Positions 8,095-19,132 of a DNA stretch of 64,000 nucleotides are shown here, one piece after another. Numbering within the stretch: position 1 is the first letter of the stretch; every line of letters starts with the position of its first letter. The stretch is from Knoellia koreensis (lineage in GTDB: Bacteria > Actinomycetota > Actinomycetes > Actinomycetales > Dermatophilaceae): positions 248,001-312,000 of the forward strand of contig NZ_JABEPQ010000004.1 in NCBI RefSeq assembly GCF_013041615.1, written 5' to 3'. The notes beneath the pieces are model-generated. The model searched no databases, was not told the DNA's origin, and saw nothing but the letters and a program-made list of their open reading frames with translations. Position numbers and translations under genes: made by a program.

Positions 8095-9420
8095 TCAGCG
8101 GGCGCGGTGGCCGGCACGCAGTGCCTCGTATGCCGTGGGGTCCTCGGCGCGCAGCGTGCGGCGCGCGAGCCGGCGGTACCGCAGGATCTGCACGATCCCC
8201 AGCCCCCACACGAGGTACTGCACCGCCATGGCCAGCCGGAAGTCGTCGACCGTGTAGGTGTCCGGACCGCCGGGGGCGACGCGGTCGAGGATGACGCCGA
8301 TGAGGATCACCGTCGACAGCGACGCGAGGAACCCGCCGACGTTGACGATGCCGGTGGCGCTCCCGAGCCGGGTGGGCGGGTTGAAGGTGCGCGCCAGGTC
8401 GAAGCCGACGAGCGAGCCGGGACCGCCCACCGCGGTGACGACCACGAGGACCACGAGCAGCGGCAACGGCGCGCGCCCGGGCCACAGCAGGACCACCGCC
8501 CACACCGCCATGATCGAGGTGACGATGCCGAGGATCAGGGTGGAGCGCGAGAACGGGTAGCGGGTGACGAAGCTGCCGATGAGCGGGCTCGTGACCGCCG
8601 TGGTGATCGTCATGAGCACCAGCAGGTTGCCGGCGGTGCTCGGCGAAAGTCCTTGTCCCGCAACGAGGAACGGGAACCCCCACAGCAGCGCGAAGACCGT
8701 CGCGCCGAACTGTGCGGAGAAGTGTGACCAGAGGCCGAGCCGGGTGCCGGGCGTCCGCCAGGCCGCCCGGATGGTGCGGGCCAGGGCGCGGATCTTGATC
8801 TGGTCGAGCTCGTGGTCGGGGTTCGGCGAGTCCCGCACGACGACGAGGGCAAGGATCGCCAACGCCACACCGACAGCCGCTGACGCGGCATACGAGGGCT
8901 CCCAACCCCACTCGTGCAACGCGTAGACGAGGGGGCTCGCGGCCGCGAGGGCGCCGAGCTGGCCGAGGAGACCGGTGACCTGCGTGATGAGCGGGATCCG
9001 TAGGGGCGGGAACCACAGCGCGACGATCCGCAGCAGCGGTACGAACACCATCGAGTCACCCATGCCGAGCAGCACGCGGGCGGCGATCCCCGCCGCGAAG
9101 GAGTCGACGAACGCGAAGCCGAACTGGGCCACGGTCATCAACGTGACGCCGGCGAGCAGGAGCCGCTTGGGCCCGAACCGGTCGAGCAGCGCACCCACGG
9201 GGATCTGCATCGCCGCGTAGACGAACAGCTGCACCATCGTGAACACCGACAGCTGCGTCGCGGCGATGTGGAACCGGTCGGCCGCCATGAGCCCGGCCAC
9301 GCCGAGGGAGCTGCGATGGAAGACCGCGAGGACGTAGATCGCCACGGACGAGGCGTAGACCAGCCAGGCGCGGCGCCCTCCCAACGGATACTGGGCGTCG
9401 CGGGAGGTCACGTGCTTCAT
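8095..9420 (-). CDS. MFS transporter
   Basis: A 441-residue integral membrane protein with about twelve hydrophobic segments. The loop after the second one holds the MFS signature (GALLDRFGPKRLLLAG, about residues 77-92). It resembles sugar-phosphate or organic-acid type MFS permeases, but the substrate cannot be read. The ATG at 9418-9420 has GGGAGAG upstream and overlaps the stop of the SRPBCC gene by 4 bp, so the two are translationally coupled. A hairpin follows the stop codon. Confidence 0.88.
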   Translation of the reverse strand: MKHVTSRDAQYPLGGRRAWLVYASSVAIYVLAVFHRSSLGVAGLMAADRFHIAATQLSVFTMVQLFVYAAMQIPVGALLDRFGPKRLLLAGVTLMTVAQFGFAFVDSFAAGIAARVLLGMGDSMVFVPLLRIVALWFPPLRIPLITQVTGLLGQLGALAAASPLVYALHEWGWEPSYAASAAVGVALAILALVVVRDSPNPDHELDQIKIRALARTIRAAWRTPGTRLGLWSHFSAQFGATVFALLWGFPFLVAGQGLSPSTAGNLLVLMTITTAVTSPLIGSFVTRYPFSRSTLILGIVTSIMAVWAVVLLWPGRAPLPLLVVLVVVTAVGGPGSLVGFDLARTFNPPTRLGSATGIVNVGGFLASLSTVILIGVILDRVAPGGPDTYTVDDFRLAMAVQYLVWGLGIVQILRYRRLARRTLRAEDPTAYEALRAGHRAR

Positions 9421-9857
9421 TCTCTCCCAAGGTGTCTGGCGAGCCCGACCTGCCCCGCGCGCATCATCCAGGCGTGGTTGGCGCGCAACAACGGAGCGGT
9501 GAGCGAAGCGGTCCGCGCGAGCAGGGCCGGGGTGACCACGGCCTCCTGGTCGAAGACCGCCACGGTGTCGTCGCCGTCACCCCTGACCTGCCACTGGCAC
9601 CAGCCGTCGAGGTCGCCGGCGACCCCCACCCGCAGCAGCCCGCTGCCTTCGTCCTCGGCCTCCCGGGTCAGCACGAGGTGCAGCGTGTAGGGCAGCACCG
9701 AGCGAATGGTGACCCGTCCGGACACGTCGTCGATCCGCTCGAGGCTGCGCACCTGCGGCCACCAGCGGTCGTAGCGCTCGACGTCGGCCAGCGCGGCATA
9801 CGTGCGCTCGAACGGGGCGGGCAGGTGCCACTCGTGGTGGAAGCGGAAGACGGGCAC
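9417..9857 (-). CDS. SRPBCC-family (START-like) lipid/polyketide-binding protein
   Basis: A 146-residue single-domain protein. The N-terminal FRFHHEWHLPAPFERTYAAL followed by DVERYDRWWPQV is typical of polyketide cyclase/SRPBCC domains that bind hydrophobic ligands in a helix-grip cavity. The GTG at 9855-9857 is chosen because it begins the domain; the longer open frame overlaps the divergent hydrolase. It is coupled to the downstream MFS gene by a 4-bp overlap, which hints at a shared hydrophobic substrate, though the function is unknown. Confidence 0.82.
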   Translation of the reverse strand: MPVFRFHHEWHLPAPFERTYAALADVERYDRWWPQVRSLERIDDVSGRVTIRSVLPYTLHLVLTREAEDEGSGLLRVGVAGDLDGWCQWQVRGDGDDTVAVFDQEAVVTPALLARTASLTAPLLRANHAWMMRAGQVGLARHLGRE

Positions 9858-9905
9858 GGCTCCATCCTTGCGCCCCGGTCGGCTGACTACGCGTAGGTTC
9901 GGGCC

Positions 9906-10787
9906 ATGCGCGAGTTCACGCGGGACGGCTTGGTCTTCGACGTCACCGAGGTCGGGCCGCCCGACGGCGAGGTGGCGCTGCTGCTGCACGGGTGGCCGCA
10001 GGACCGCACGGCGTGGACCGCGGTCGCAACCGAGCTGGCCGCCGCGGGGATGCGGGCCGTCGCCTTCGACCAGCGCGGCTACTCCCCTCGCGCGCGACCC
10101 CAGGGCCGGGCGGCCTACCGCATGCGCGAGCTCGTCGCGGACGTGGCAGCGGCCGTGGCGGCGACGGGTGCCGAGCGCGTGCACCTCGTCGGGCACGACT
10201 GGGGCGGGTCGGTGGCGTGGGCCTTCGCCGAACGCCATCCCGAGCTGCTGCGTTCGCTGACCGTGCTGTCGACACCGCACCACCGCGCGTTGGCCGCGGC
10301 GCTGCGTCACCCCGACCAGGCGCGCAAGAGCTGGTACATCGCCGCGTTCCAGCTGCCGTGGCTGCCCGAGGCGGTGCTGCGTCGCCGGTTGCCCGCCGTG
10401 CTGCGCGACATCGGCCTGCCCGAGCCGGACGTGCAGCGGTATGCCGCCCGCTTCCGTGAGCCGGGCGCTGCGGCGGGCGGGCTGGCGTGGTACCGCGCAC
10501 TCCCTCTAGGCGGTGACGTCCTCCCGGATCCGCGGAAACTGTTGCGGCGCAAGGGAAGCCGTGCCACCCCCGCGGAGCGGTCAAGCCGTTCGATCACCGT
10601 CCCCACGACGTACCTCTGGGGCTCCCGGGACCCTGCCCTCGGCCGCGAGGCGGCGGAGGCGAGCGGTCGGTGGGTCAGCGCGGCATACGACTTCGTCGAG
10701 CTCGACGCGGGCCACTGGCTACCGGAGACCGAGCCACACGCGGTTGCGAAGGCCGTTGTGTCCCAACGGGATCAGGGCAAAGACTGA
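9906..10787 (+). CDS. Alpha/beta hydrolase, epoxide-hydrolase-like
   Basis: 293 residues. The oxyanion motif HGWP is near residue 29. The nucleophile elbow GHDWGG (Asp, not Ser, near 97) marks the epoxide hydrolase/haloalkane dehalogenase branch. The acid residue is probably in SRDPALG and the catalytic His in AGHW near 275. The ATG is at 9906, 48 bp from the divergent SRPBCC gene. It could act on epoxides or related small hydrophobics. Its stop codon sits inside a terminator stem shared with the convergent conservon. Confidence 0.88.
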   Translation: MREFTRDGLVFDVTEVGPPDGEVALLLHGWPQDRTAWTAVATELAAAGMRAVAFDQRGYSPRARPQGRAAYRMRELVADVAAAVAATGAERVHLVGHDWGGSVAWAFAERHPELLRSLTVLSTPHHRALAAALRHPDQARKSWYIAAFQLPWLPEAVLRRRLPAVLRDIGLPEPDVQRYAARFREPGAAAGGLAWYRALPLGGDVLPDPRKLLRRKGSRATPAERSSRSITVPTTYLWGSRDPALGREAAEASGRWVSAAYDFVELDAGHWLPETEPHAVAKAVVSQRDQGKD

Positions 10788-10817
10788 GGGCCGGCCCTCT
10801 GCTGGACCGGCCCTCAG
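10784..10817. terminator. Bidirectional terminator between the hydrolase and cvnD
   Basis: CTGAGGGCCGG (10784-10794) pairs perfectly with 10807-10817 around a 12-nt loop. It includes the hydrolase stop codon and lies 20 bp from the stop of the convergent cvnD. Confidence 0.75.
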
Positions 10818-10836
10818 GCCAAGGGGTGACGCGGCG

Positions 10837-11421
10837 TCAGGCGGTGGCCGGGACGCTCGTCAGCTGGGTGAGCGCGAACTCGGTGATGCGCACCAGTGCG
10901 TGCTTGGCCGACTCGCGGTCACGGGCATCGACGGTGATGACCGGGATGTGGCTCGGGATGGCGAGCGCCTCACGGATCTCGTCGGGCCCGAACTGGCCGG
11001 CGTCGTCGAACTGGTTGATGGCCACGATGAAGGGCAGACCCTTGGCCTCGAAGTAGTCGACGGCGGCGAAGCTGTCGTCGAGGCGGCGGGTGTCGACGAG
11101 GACGACGGCACCGATGGCGCCCTTGACCAGGTCGTCCCACATGAACCAGAAGCGGCGCTGGCCGGGGGTGCCGAAGAGGTAGAGCACGAGGTTCTCGGCG
11201 AGGGTGATGCGACCGAAGTCCATGGCCACCGTGGTGGTGTGCTTCGACTGCACCTTGGAGATGTCGTCCTGCCCCTCGGACTCCTGGGTGACCAGGGCCT
11301 CGGTGCGCAGCGGGTCGATCTCGGAGACGGCACCAACGAAGGTGGTCTTGCCGACGCCGAACCCGCCGGCCACGACGATCTTCGTCGAGGCGCTGTTGCG
11401 GTTAGAGGGCGCGTAGTCCAC
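10837..11421 (-). CDS. cvnD: Conservon small GTPase CvnD
   Basis: A 194-residue Ras/MglA-like GTPase. The P-loop GGFGVGKT is at residues 19-26, and the switch region has DFGRITL and the DxxG equivalent FGTPGQ. NQFD near residue 128 is the base-recognition NKxD equivalent. In Streptomyces, conservons form a membrane-associated signalling complex of kinase, roadblock protein, DUF742 protein and GTPase. The GTG at 11419-11421 overlaps cvnC by 20 bp. It is the last gene of the operon; no P450 (cvnE) follows. Confidence 0.95.
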   Translation of the reverse strand: MDYAPSNRNSASTKIVVAGGFGVGKTTFVGAVSEIDPLRTEALVTQESEGQDDISKVQSKHTTTVAMDFGRITLAENLVLYLFGTPGQRRFWFMWDDLVKGAIGAVVLVDTRRLDDSFAAVDYFEAKGLPFIVAINQFDDAGQFGPDEIREALAIPSHIPVITVDARDRESAKHALVRITEFALTQLTSVPATA

Positions 11422-11773
11422 TGAGTGTCCTTTCGATCAGATCACGTCGCTCGTCGGTCGTCGTGTTCTCGGAGATGGTGGCTCGGGTCTTGAGGTGCCC
11501 GGCGGAGATGAGGTCCCCCAGGAGCACCCGGGCGACCCCCAGCGGGATGTGGAGCTTGGCCGAGACCTCCGCGACCGACTGGCTGGCCGCGCAGAGCTCG
11601 ATGATGCGTCCGGACAGGTCACCCTCCGGCCAGGTGGCGGTCTTCGCGGACGGCTGCACCTCGAGGGTTGCCTCGATCGGCAGGTCGACCGCGGACTCGG
11701 TGCGTCCGGACGTGAGGGCGTAGGGCCGCACCAGTCGCGGTGCCGCCGCCTCCTCACGCTCCTCGGTCGCCAT
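11402..11773 (-). CDS. cvnC: Conservon DUF742 protein CvnC
   Basis: A 123-residue DUF742 protein with a winged-helix-like C-terminal half. Typical features are the RLVRPYALTSGRT start and the SVAEVSAKLHIPLGVARVLL stretch before the short C-terminus. It lies between the roadblock gene (3-bp gap) and the GTPase gene (20-bp overlap). In known conservons it interacts with the other members, but its biochemical role is not settled. Confidence 0.93.
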   Translation of the reverse strand: MATEEREEAAAPRLVRPYALTSGRTESAVDLPIEATLEVQPSAKTATWPEGDLSGRIIELCAASQSVAEVSAKLHIPLGVARVLLGDLISAGHLKTRATISENTTTDERRDLIERTLSGLRAL

Positions 11774-11776
11774 CCC

Positions 11777-12182
11777 TTACCCCGACATCGGGGTCCGGGC
11801 AGCCGCGTCGATCATCTGGCCGACGCGGTCGACGAGGACCGCCATCTCGTAACCGACCTGACCGATGTCGGAGTCGGTACCGGTGAGGGCGGCGAGGTGC
11901 GAACCGTCACCGACGCTCATCAGCAGGAGGTACCCGAGCTCCATCTCGATCACGGACTGCAGGACGGTGCCACCCTGGAACAGGCGGGCCGCACCCGAGG
12001 CGAGGCTCGCCATGCCGGAGGCCACGGCGGCCATCTGCTCGGCGCGCTCCGGGGGGAGCTGCTCGCTGGAGGCCATGGGCAGTCCGTCGGCGGAGACCAG
12101 GATGGCGTGCGAAACGCCGGGGGTCTCGGTCGCGAACTTGGCCACGAGCCAGTCGTACTCGCCCTTGGGCTGGGCCATGGCG

Positions 12183-12196
<14 letters not shown>
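11777..12196 (-). CDS. cvnB: Conservon roadblock/LC7 protein CvnB
   Basis: A 139-residue roadblock/LC7-domain protein. [20 protein letters not shown] leads into the domain, and [17 protein letters not shown] is the central sheet. Such proteins act as GTPase-activating or scaffold partners of small GTPases like CvnD. The ATG at 12194-12196 has GAGAGGAAG upstream, and the first 14 bp overlap the end of the kinase gene. Confidence 0.95.
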
Positions 12197-15815
<3,619 letters not shown>

Positions 15816-16076
15816 GCAAGTCACCTTCCTCGGGACGAACACTTCGGGCGAACCGAAACCTAGGGCCGGGAAAGGGCGGGCGGGACGGGCAATCAGCGCC
15901 AGTGGCACCTTCGGACTCCGCACTACTGGCCAAACGGACTAGCCGCTCCCGGCGCGGCGTCGACCCCTCGGACCAGCGACCCAGTATGGCCGCGATGACG
16001 GCCCGTGGGGAGGGGCAATCGGGTGAATTCGGGCGCCACTACGCGGCATACGACATCGGTATGCCGCCGGGTGCGG

Positions 16077-16211
16077 TCAGTCGTCGCGGTTGTCGCTCGT
16101 TTGGCGTCCAGACAGACGCCACGTGCCCCGGGCAATGAGGTCGACCAGCTCGCGACGCTCCTCGGGCGTCAGCGTGCGCACACGTTCGGCGCGCTCGGTC
16201 GACTCGGTCAT
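16077..16211 (-). CDS. Small hypothetical protein, 44 aa
   Basis: A possible small charged protein beginning MTESTERAERV and ending GRQTSDNRDD, with a central ERRELVDLIARG helix. I do not recognise it. The helical amphipathic core and the ATG at 16209-16211 just downstream of a 14-bp palindrome support it. No clear ribosome-binding site is visible. It could also be the remnant of a longer gene. Confidence 0.4.
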   Translation of the reverse strand: MTESTERAERVRTLTPEERRELVDLIARGTWRLSGRQTSDNRDD

Positions 16212-16217
16212 GTCATC

Positions 16218-16231
16218 ACGGTACGTACCGT
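16218..16231. promoter_or_regulatory. Perfect 14-bp palindrome ACGGTACGTACCGT
   Basis: The palindrome lies 6 bp upstream of the small gene at 16077-16211 and 75 bp past the TetR gene stop. It is a candidate operator or promoter element; the regulator is unknown. Confidence 0.4.
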
Positions 16232-16306
16232 TCGCCCGCTTCGCCCGACGTGATCCGGCGCACGGGCGCGAACCCACCCGAACAGACGAGCCGACTCCGG
16301 CCGAAC

Positions 16307-16870
16307 CTACTTGTCTCGTACGAGGCCGACGAGCAGGTCGAGGTTCTCCTCGACCAGTCGCCGCAGATTGGCCCCGGGCTCCCTGGCCCACTGGTCGAAG
16401 GCGACTCCGAATGCCGCGACAGCCGCCTGGGCTGCCATGGCTGCGGGCCGCTGCCCCACCCCCCGCTCGTGCAGTGCCGTCGCGAGCGCCGTGGACAATC
16501 GCGCCAGCTTCATCGTCTCGCGCTCGAGCAGTGCCGGGTTCGCGGCGATGACGTGGTGCCGGCGTCGGGCGAAGTCGGCCCGTTCGGACAGCAAGGCGAC
16601 GGCGACGTCCAGGGCGTCGTCCAGTGCCCTGCGGGGAGACGCCTCCAGTGGGGCCGCGCGCAGCGCCGCGACCATCTTCTGCTCGAGGGTGTCGGAGCCG
16701 GCGAACAGGACCTCGGGCTTGTCCGGGAAGTGGCGGAAGAAGGTGCGGGACGTGAGCCCGGCCCGCGCGGCGATCTGGGCCACCGTCGTCGCTTCATAGC
16801 CGGTGGTCGCGAAGAGCTCGAGGGCCGCCTCGCGCAGACGGCCGCCGGCATCGGGCTCCCAACGACTCAT
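16307..16870 (-). CDS. TetR-family transcriptional regulator
   Basis: 187 residues. The N-terminal helix-turn-helix (about residues 10-53, TVAQIAARAGLTSRTFFRHF) is typical TetR; the C-terminal ligand domain is of the actinobacterial acyl-CoA-like type. It is divergent from the NAD(P)-reductase gene at 16956, and the 85-bp spacer holds a perfect 23-bp palindrome. It very probably represses both that gene and itself, with an inducer related to the reductase's substrate. Confidence 0.93.
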   Translation of the reverse strand: MSRWEPDAGGRLREAALELFATTGYEATTVAQIAARAGLTSRTFFRHFPDKPEVLFAGSDTLEQKMVAALRAAPLEASPRRALDDALDVAVALLSERADFARRRHHVIAANPALLERETMKLARLSTALATALHERGVGQRPAAMAAQAAVAAFGVAFDQWAREPGANLRRLVEENLDLLVGLVRDK

Positions 16871-16883
16871 GCCGCGATCCTAA

Positions 16884-16906
16884 GCGATGACACAGTGTGT
16901 CATCGC
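16884..16906. promoter_or_regulatory. 23-bp perfect palindromic TetR operator (O1)
   Basis: GCGATGACACA is followed by one central base and its exact complement. It lies 13 bp from the TetR start codon. A 23-bp perfect palindrome in a TetR divergon is a strong operator candidate. Confidence 0.8.
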
Positions 16907-16921
16907 CTCTGTTACGCTGGC

Positions 16922-16938
16922 ATGACACATTGTGACAT
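16922..16938. promoter_or_regulatory. Second, imperfect operator copy (O2)
   Basis: ATGACACA-T-TGTGACAT repeats the core TGACACA/TGTG of the 23-bp palindrome with one mismatch. It lies about 35 bp further on and 17 bp upstream of the reductase ATG, so it could overlap that gene's promoter or transcription start. Confidence 0.65.
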
Positions 16939-16955
16939 CACGAGGAGTGGTTGGT

Positions 16956-17837
16956 ATGCGCGTATTCATCACCGGCGGCACGGGCCTGATCGGGTCGGCA
17001 GTCGTTCGCGAGCTGCTCGGGCACGGCCACGCGGTCACCGCACTGGCCCGCTCGGAGCAGTCGGCAGACGCGGTCCGGTCGGCTGGCGCCGAGCCTGTTC
17101 GAGGTGCGTTGGCCGACGTGGACGTGGTCCGTGAGGCGGCCGGGCGAGCGGACGGGGTCATCCACCTCGCCTTCCGGAACGACTTCAGCAGCGCGGAGGC
17201 GCTCGCCGCGGGCATCACCGAGGAGGCCGGGGCGGTCAGGGCGATCGGCGAGGCGCTGGTCGGCACCGACCGCCCGTTCGTCGTCTGCTCCGGGACACCG
17301 GCGGTCCCCGGGCGCAGCGCGACGGAGACCGACCCCCTCGTCATCGAGGGCCCGGTCGCCGCACGCGGCCGATCGGTCATGGCGGCGCTCGACCTGGCGC
17401 ACCAAGGCGTGCGCGTGTCGGCGGTGCGCCTCCCCCGGACCGTCCACAACCACGGCACCGGCGGGTTCGCGGGCCTGCTGACCAACCTGGCCCGTGAGTC
17501 CGGTGTCGCCGGCTACCCGGGCGATGGTCAGCAGCGGTGGCCCGCGGTCCACGCGGCCGACGCGGCCGCGCTCTTCCGCCTCGCGCTCGAGTCGGCGCCC
17601 GCCGGGTCGACCTGGCACGCCGTGGCCGACGAGGGCGTCGCAGTCCGCGACATCGCGGCCGTGATCGGCCGTCGACTCGGCCTGCCCGTCCGGGAACTGC
17701 CAGCGGATGGCTACGGCCCCCTGGGCCCGGTGTTCGCCGCGGACCAGCCGGCGTCGAGCGCGATGACTCGCGAAGGCCTCGGCTGGAACCCGACGCACCC
17801 GAGCCTGCTCGACGACCTGGAGAACATCGAGCGCTGA
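16956..17837 (+). CDS. NAD(P)-dependent atypical SDR / epimerase-like reductase
   Basis: A 293-residue extended-type SDR starting MRVFITGGTGLIG, with the nucleotide-binding GGTGLIG at residues 7-13. RWPAVHAADAAALF is typical of the actinobacterial SDR_a5-like reductases. I choose the ATG at 16956 (GAGGAG eight bases upstream) over an upstream GTG that lies inside the operator. It is controlled by the divergent TetR gene. Its substrate is unknown; such TetR-linked reductases often respond to electrophilic or toxic small molecules. Confidence 0.9.
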   Translation: MRVFITGGTGLIGSAVVRELLGHGHAVTALARSEQSADAVRSAGAEPVRGALADVDVVREAAGRADGVIHLAFRNDFSSAEALAAGITEEAGAVRAIGEALVGTDRPFVVCSGTPAVPGRSATETDPLVIEGPVAARGRSVMAALDLAHQGVRVSAVRLPRTVHNHGTGGFAGLLTNLARESGVAGYPGDGQQRWPAVHAADAAALFRLALESAPAGSTWHAVADEGVAVRDIAAVIGRRLGLPVRELPADGYGPLGPVFAADQPASSAMTREGLGWNPTHPSLLDDLENIER

Positions 17838-17875
17838 GGTCGGTCAGAGGCGTCGACCCGGTCGTGGGAAGCCGA

Positions 17876-17903
17876 AACGCCCTCGACCGGAGTCGAGGGC
17901 GTT
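17876..17903. terminator. 12-bp stem terminator shared by the SDR gene and the former tRNA-Thr
   Basis: AACGCCCTCGAC (17876-17887) pairs perfectly with 17892-17903 around a 4-nt loop. Read on the minus strand it follows the tRNA-like 3' end by 5 nt and ends with a short T-run, as tRNA terminators do. Read on the plus strand it lies 38 bp past the SDR stop. Confidence 0.8.
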
Positions 17904-17908
17904 CGCTG

Positions 17909-17939
17909 AGCCGCCTAAGGGAATCGAACCCTTGACCTA
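17909..17939 (-). tRNA. 3' fragment of a tRNA-Thr gene, probable attachment-site remnant
   Basis: On the minus strand this reads TAGGTC, then a perfect T-arm (AAGGG-TTCGATT-CCCTT), then AGGCGGC and a T discriminator. This matches the 3' third of actinobacterial tRNA-Thr(CGT), whose acceptor stem starts GCCGCCT. The D-arm, anticodon arm and 5' acceptor strand are absent to the right, so the gene is truncated. A 3' tRNA end beside a terminator is the usual scar left by an integrated element, which would lie on the right-hand side. The identity comes from memory of the tRNA family, not a search. Confidence 0.7.
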
Positions 17940-18394
17940 TTCCTTTCGGTTCGCGACGAAAGCACTGCCCCGAACGCCGTGGGTCCCGCCGCGAACATCG
18001 ACGCTGACCTGCACAAACACTGGTTCGACGTTCACCGCGACCCCCGAATGTCGTCGGCTCAATCACGGACATTCTCGGTTCAATCATGGCATCGAACATG
18101 TACTTCTATGGATGCCCCGGCCATTCCCAGGCTGCCCCGGCGGCAGCCGAAGAGGATCCACCCGCGGGCTATCGTGCGTCAAGATGCTGGCCCCAACGCC
18201 GACTCAGGCTGTGAGTGGGTGAGGGTTTCGCGGGCCAGCGTGGACCAGTGAATCCGGGCGTGGCGCACGGGTGGGTTCACTGCTGCCCTCGGCCCGGCAT
18301 GTCAAGCCGTCCACTCCGGCGGCTGAGAATGACAAGCTATTTTGGCCCCACTGTGATGACTTGGATTCCAGCGAACGACGCAACACTCAGGTGA
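17940..18394. other. Junction region without a supportable gene
   Basis: These 455 bases lie between the tRNA fragment and the transposase remnant. Short open frames exist but none resembles a protein I know or has a good start. The composition is more mixed than the left flank. It is probably decayed mobile-element DNA. Confidence 0.5.
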
Positions 18395-18406
18395 GTGAAG
18401 GGCGTC

Positions 18407-18880
18407 ATGGAGGAGCAGTCCTCACGTCGCAGGGTGCCGGGACCGGCGCCGATGTCGAGGCAGCGGGAGGAGTATGCCAGGCTCGTCGCGCGGGGGGTGA
18501 GCAATGCGGAAGCCTGCCGGATCGTGGGGGTCAACCGGCGGACTGGGACACGGTGGCGGTACGGGCACACCGTCCCAGACAGGGACGGGAGCGTGCGGCA
18601 GTATCCGGCCATGGTCACTGTGACTTTGGAGGGGCCAGCACGCTCGGCGAGGTACCTGTCCGAGCAGGAGCGGGGGGTGATCGCGGACCGTCGGCGCGCC
18701 GGGGAGTCGATGCGCTCGATCGCCCGTGAGCTCGGCCGTGACGTGTCGACGGTCAGTCGTGAGCTGGGCCGCAACGGGGATGAGCAGGGACGCTACCGCC
18801 CGTCGGCGGCGCACCGGTTGGCGAGCGCGCGGCTCGCCCGGCCGAGGTACCGGCAGATCGCCGTGGACCGGTCGCTGGCC
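18407..18880 (+). pseudogene. Truncated IS30-family transposase
   Basis: Only the N-terminal DNA-binding part remains (about 155 residues). The first helix-turn-helix is EEYARLVARGVSNAEACRIV with the VNRRTGTRWRYG stretch. The second is RYLSEQERGVIADRR with GESMRSIARELGRDVSTVSR, as in IS30 transposases. Similarity stops near ARLARPRYRQIAVD, before the DDE catalytic domain, and the frame then runs on as unrelated sequence to 19297. The element cannot transpose. It lies next to the tRNA-Thr fragment and the start of the catabolic island. Confidence 0.85.
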
Positions 18881-19132
18881 CACCCTCCGAGAGACTCAGG
18901 ACGGTTCACACATCGTTACGGAACCGCATCCCCGCCCATGTCAGCCCACCTTTGGGCCCACCAACCCCGTTGCGAACAGGCGTGGCACCCGGTTGAACGC
19001 CAACGAGCCCCCAGCGGGCCGCCGTGTACGCCAGCGAGATCATGCCCCCGTCTGCCCTGCCCGAACGGCTCGAAGGTAAGCGGTGGAGCGGTCCTGGGGT
19101 CATGCCGGAAAGTCCAGACTCACTCCCGCCTG

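Noticed and set aside
17909-18000. tmRNA or complete tRNA gene
   Set aside because: Only the T-arm and 3' acceptor strand are present. There is no D-arm, no 5' acceptor strand and no tag reading frame, and the acceptor differs from tmRNA.
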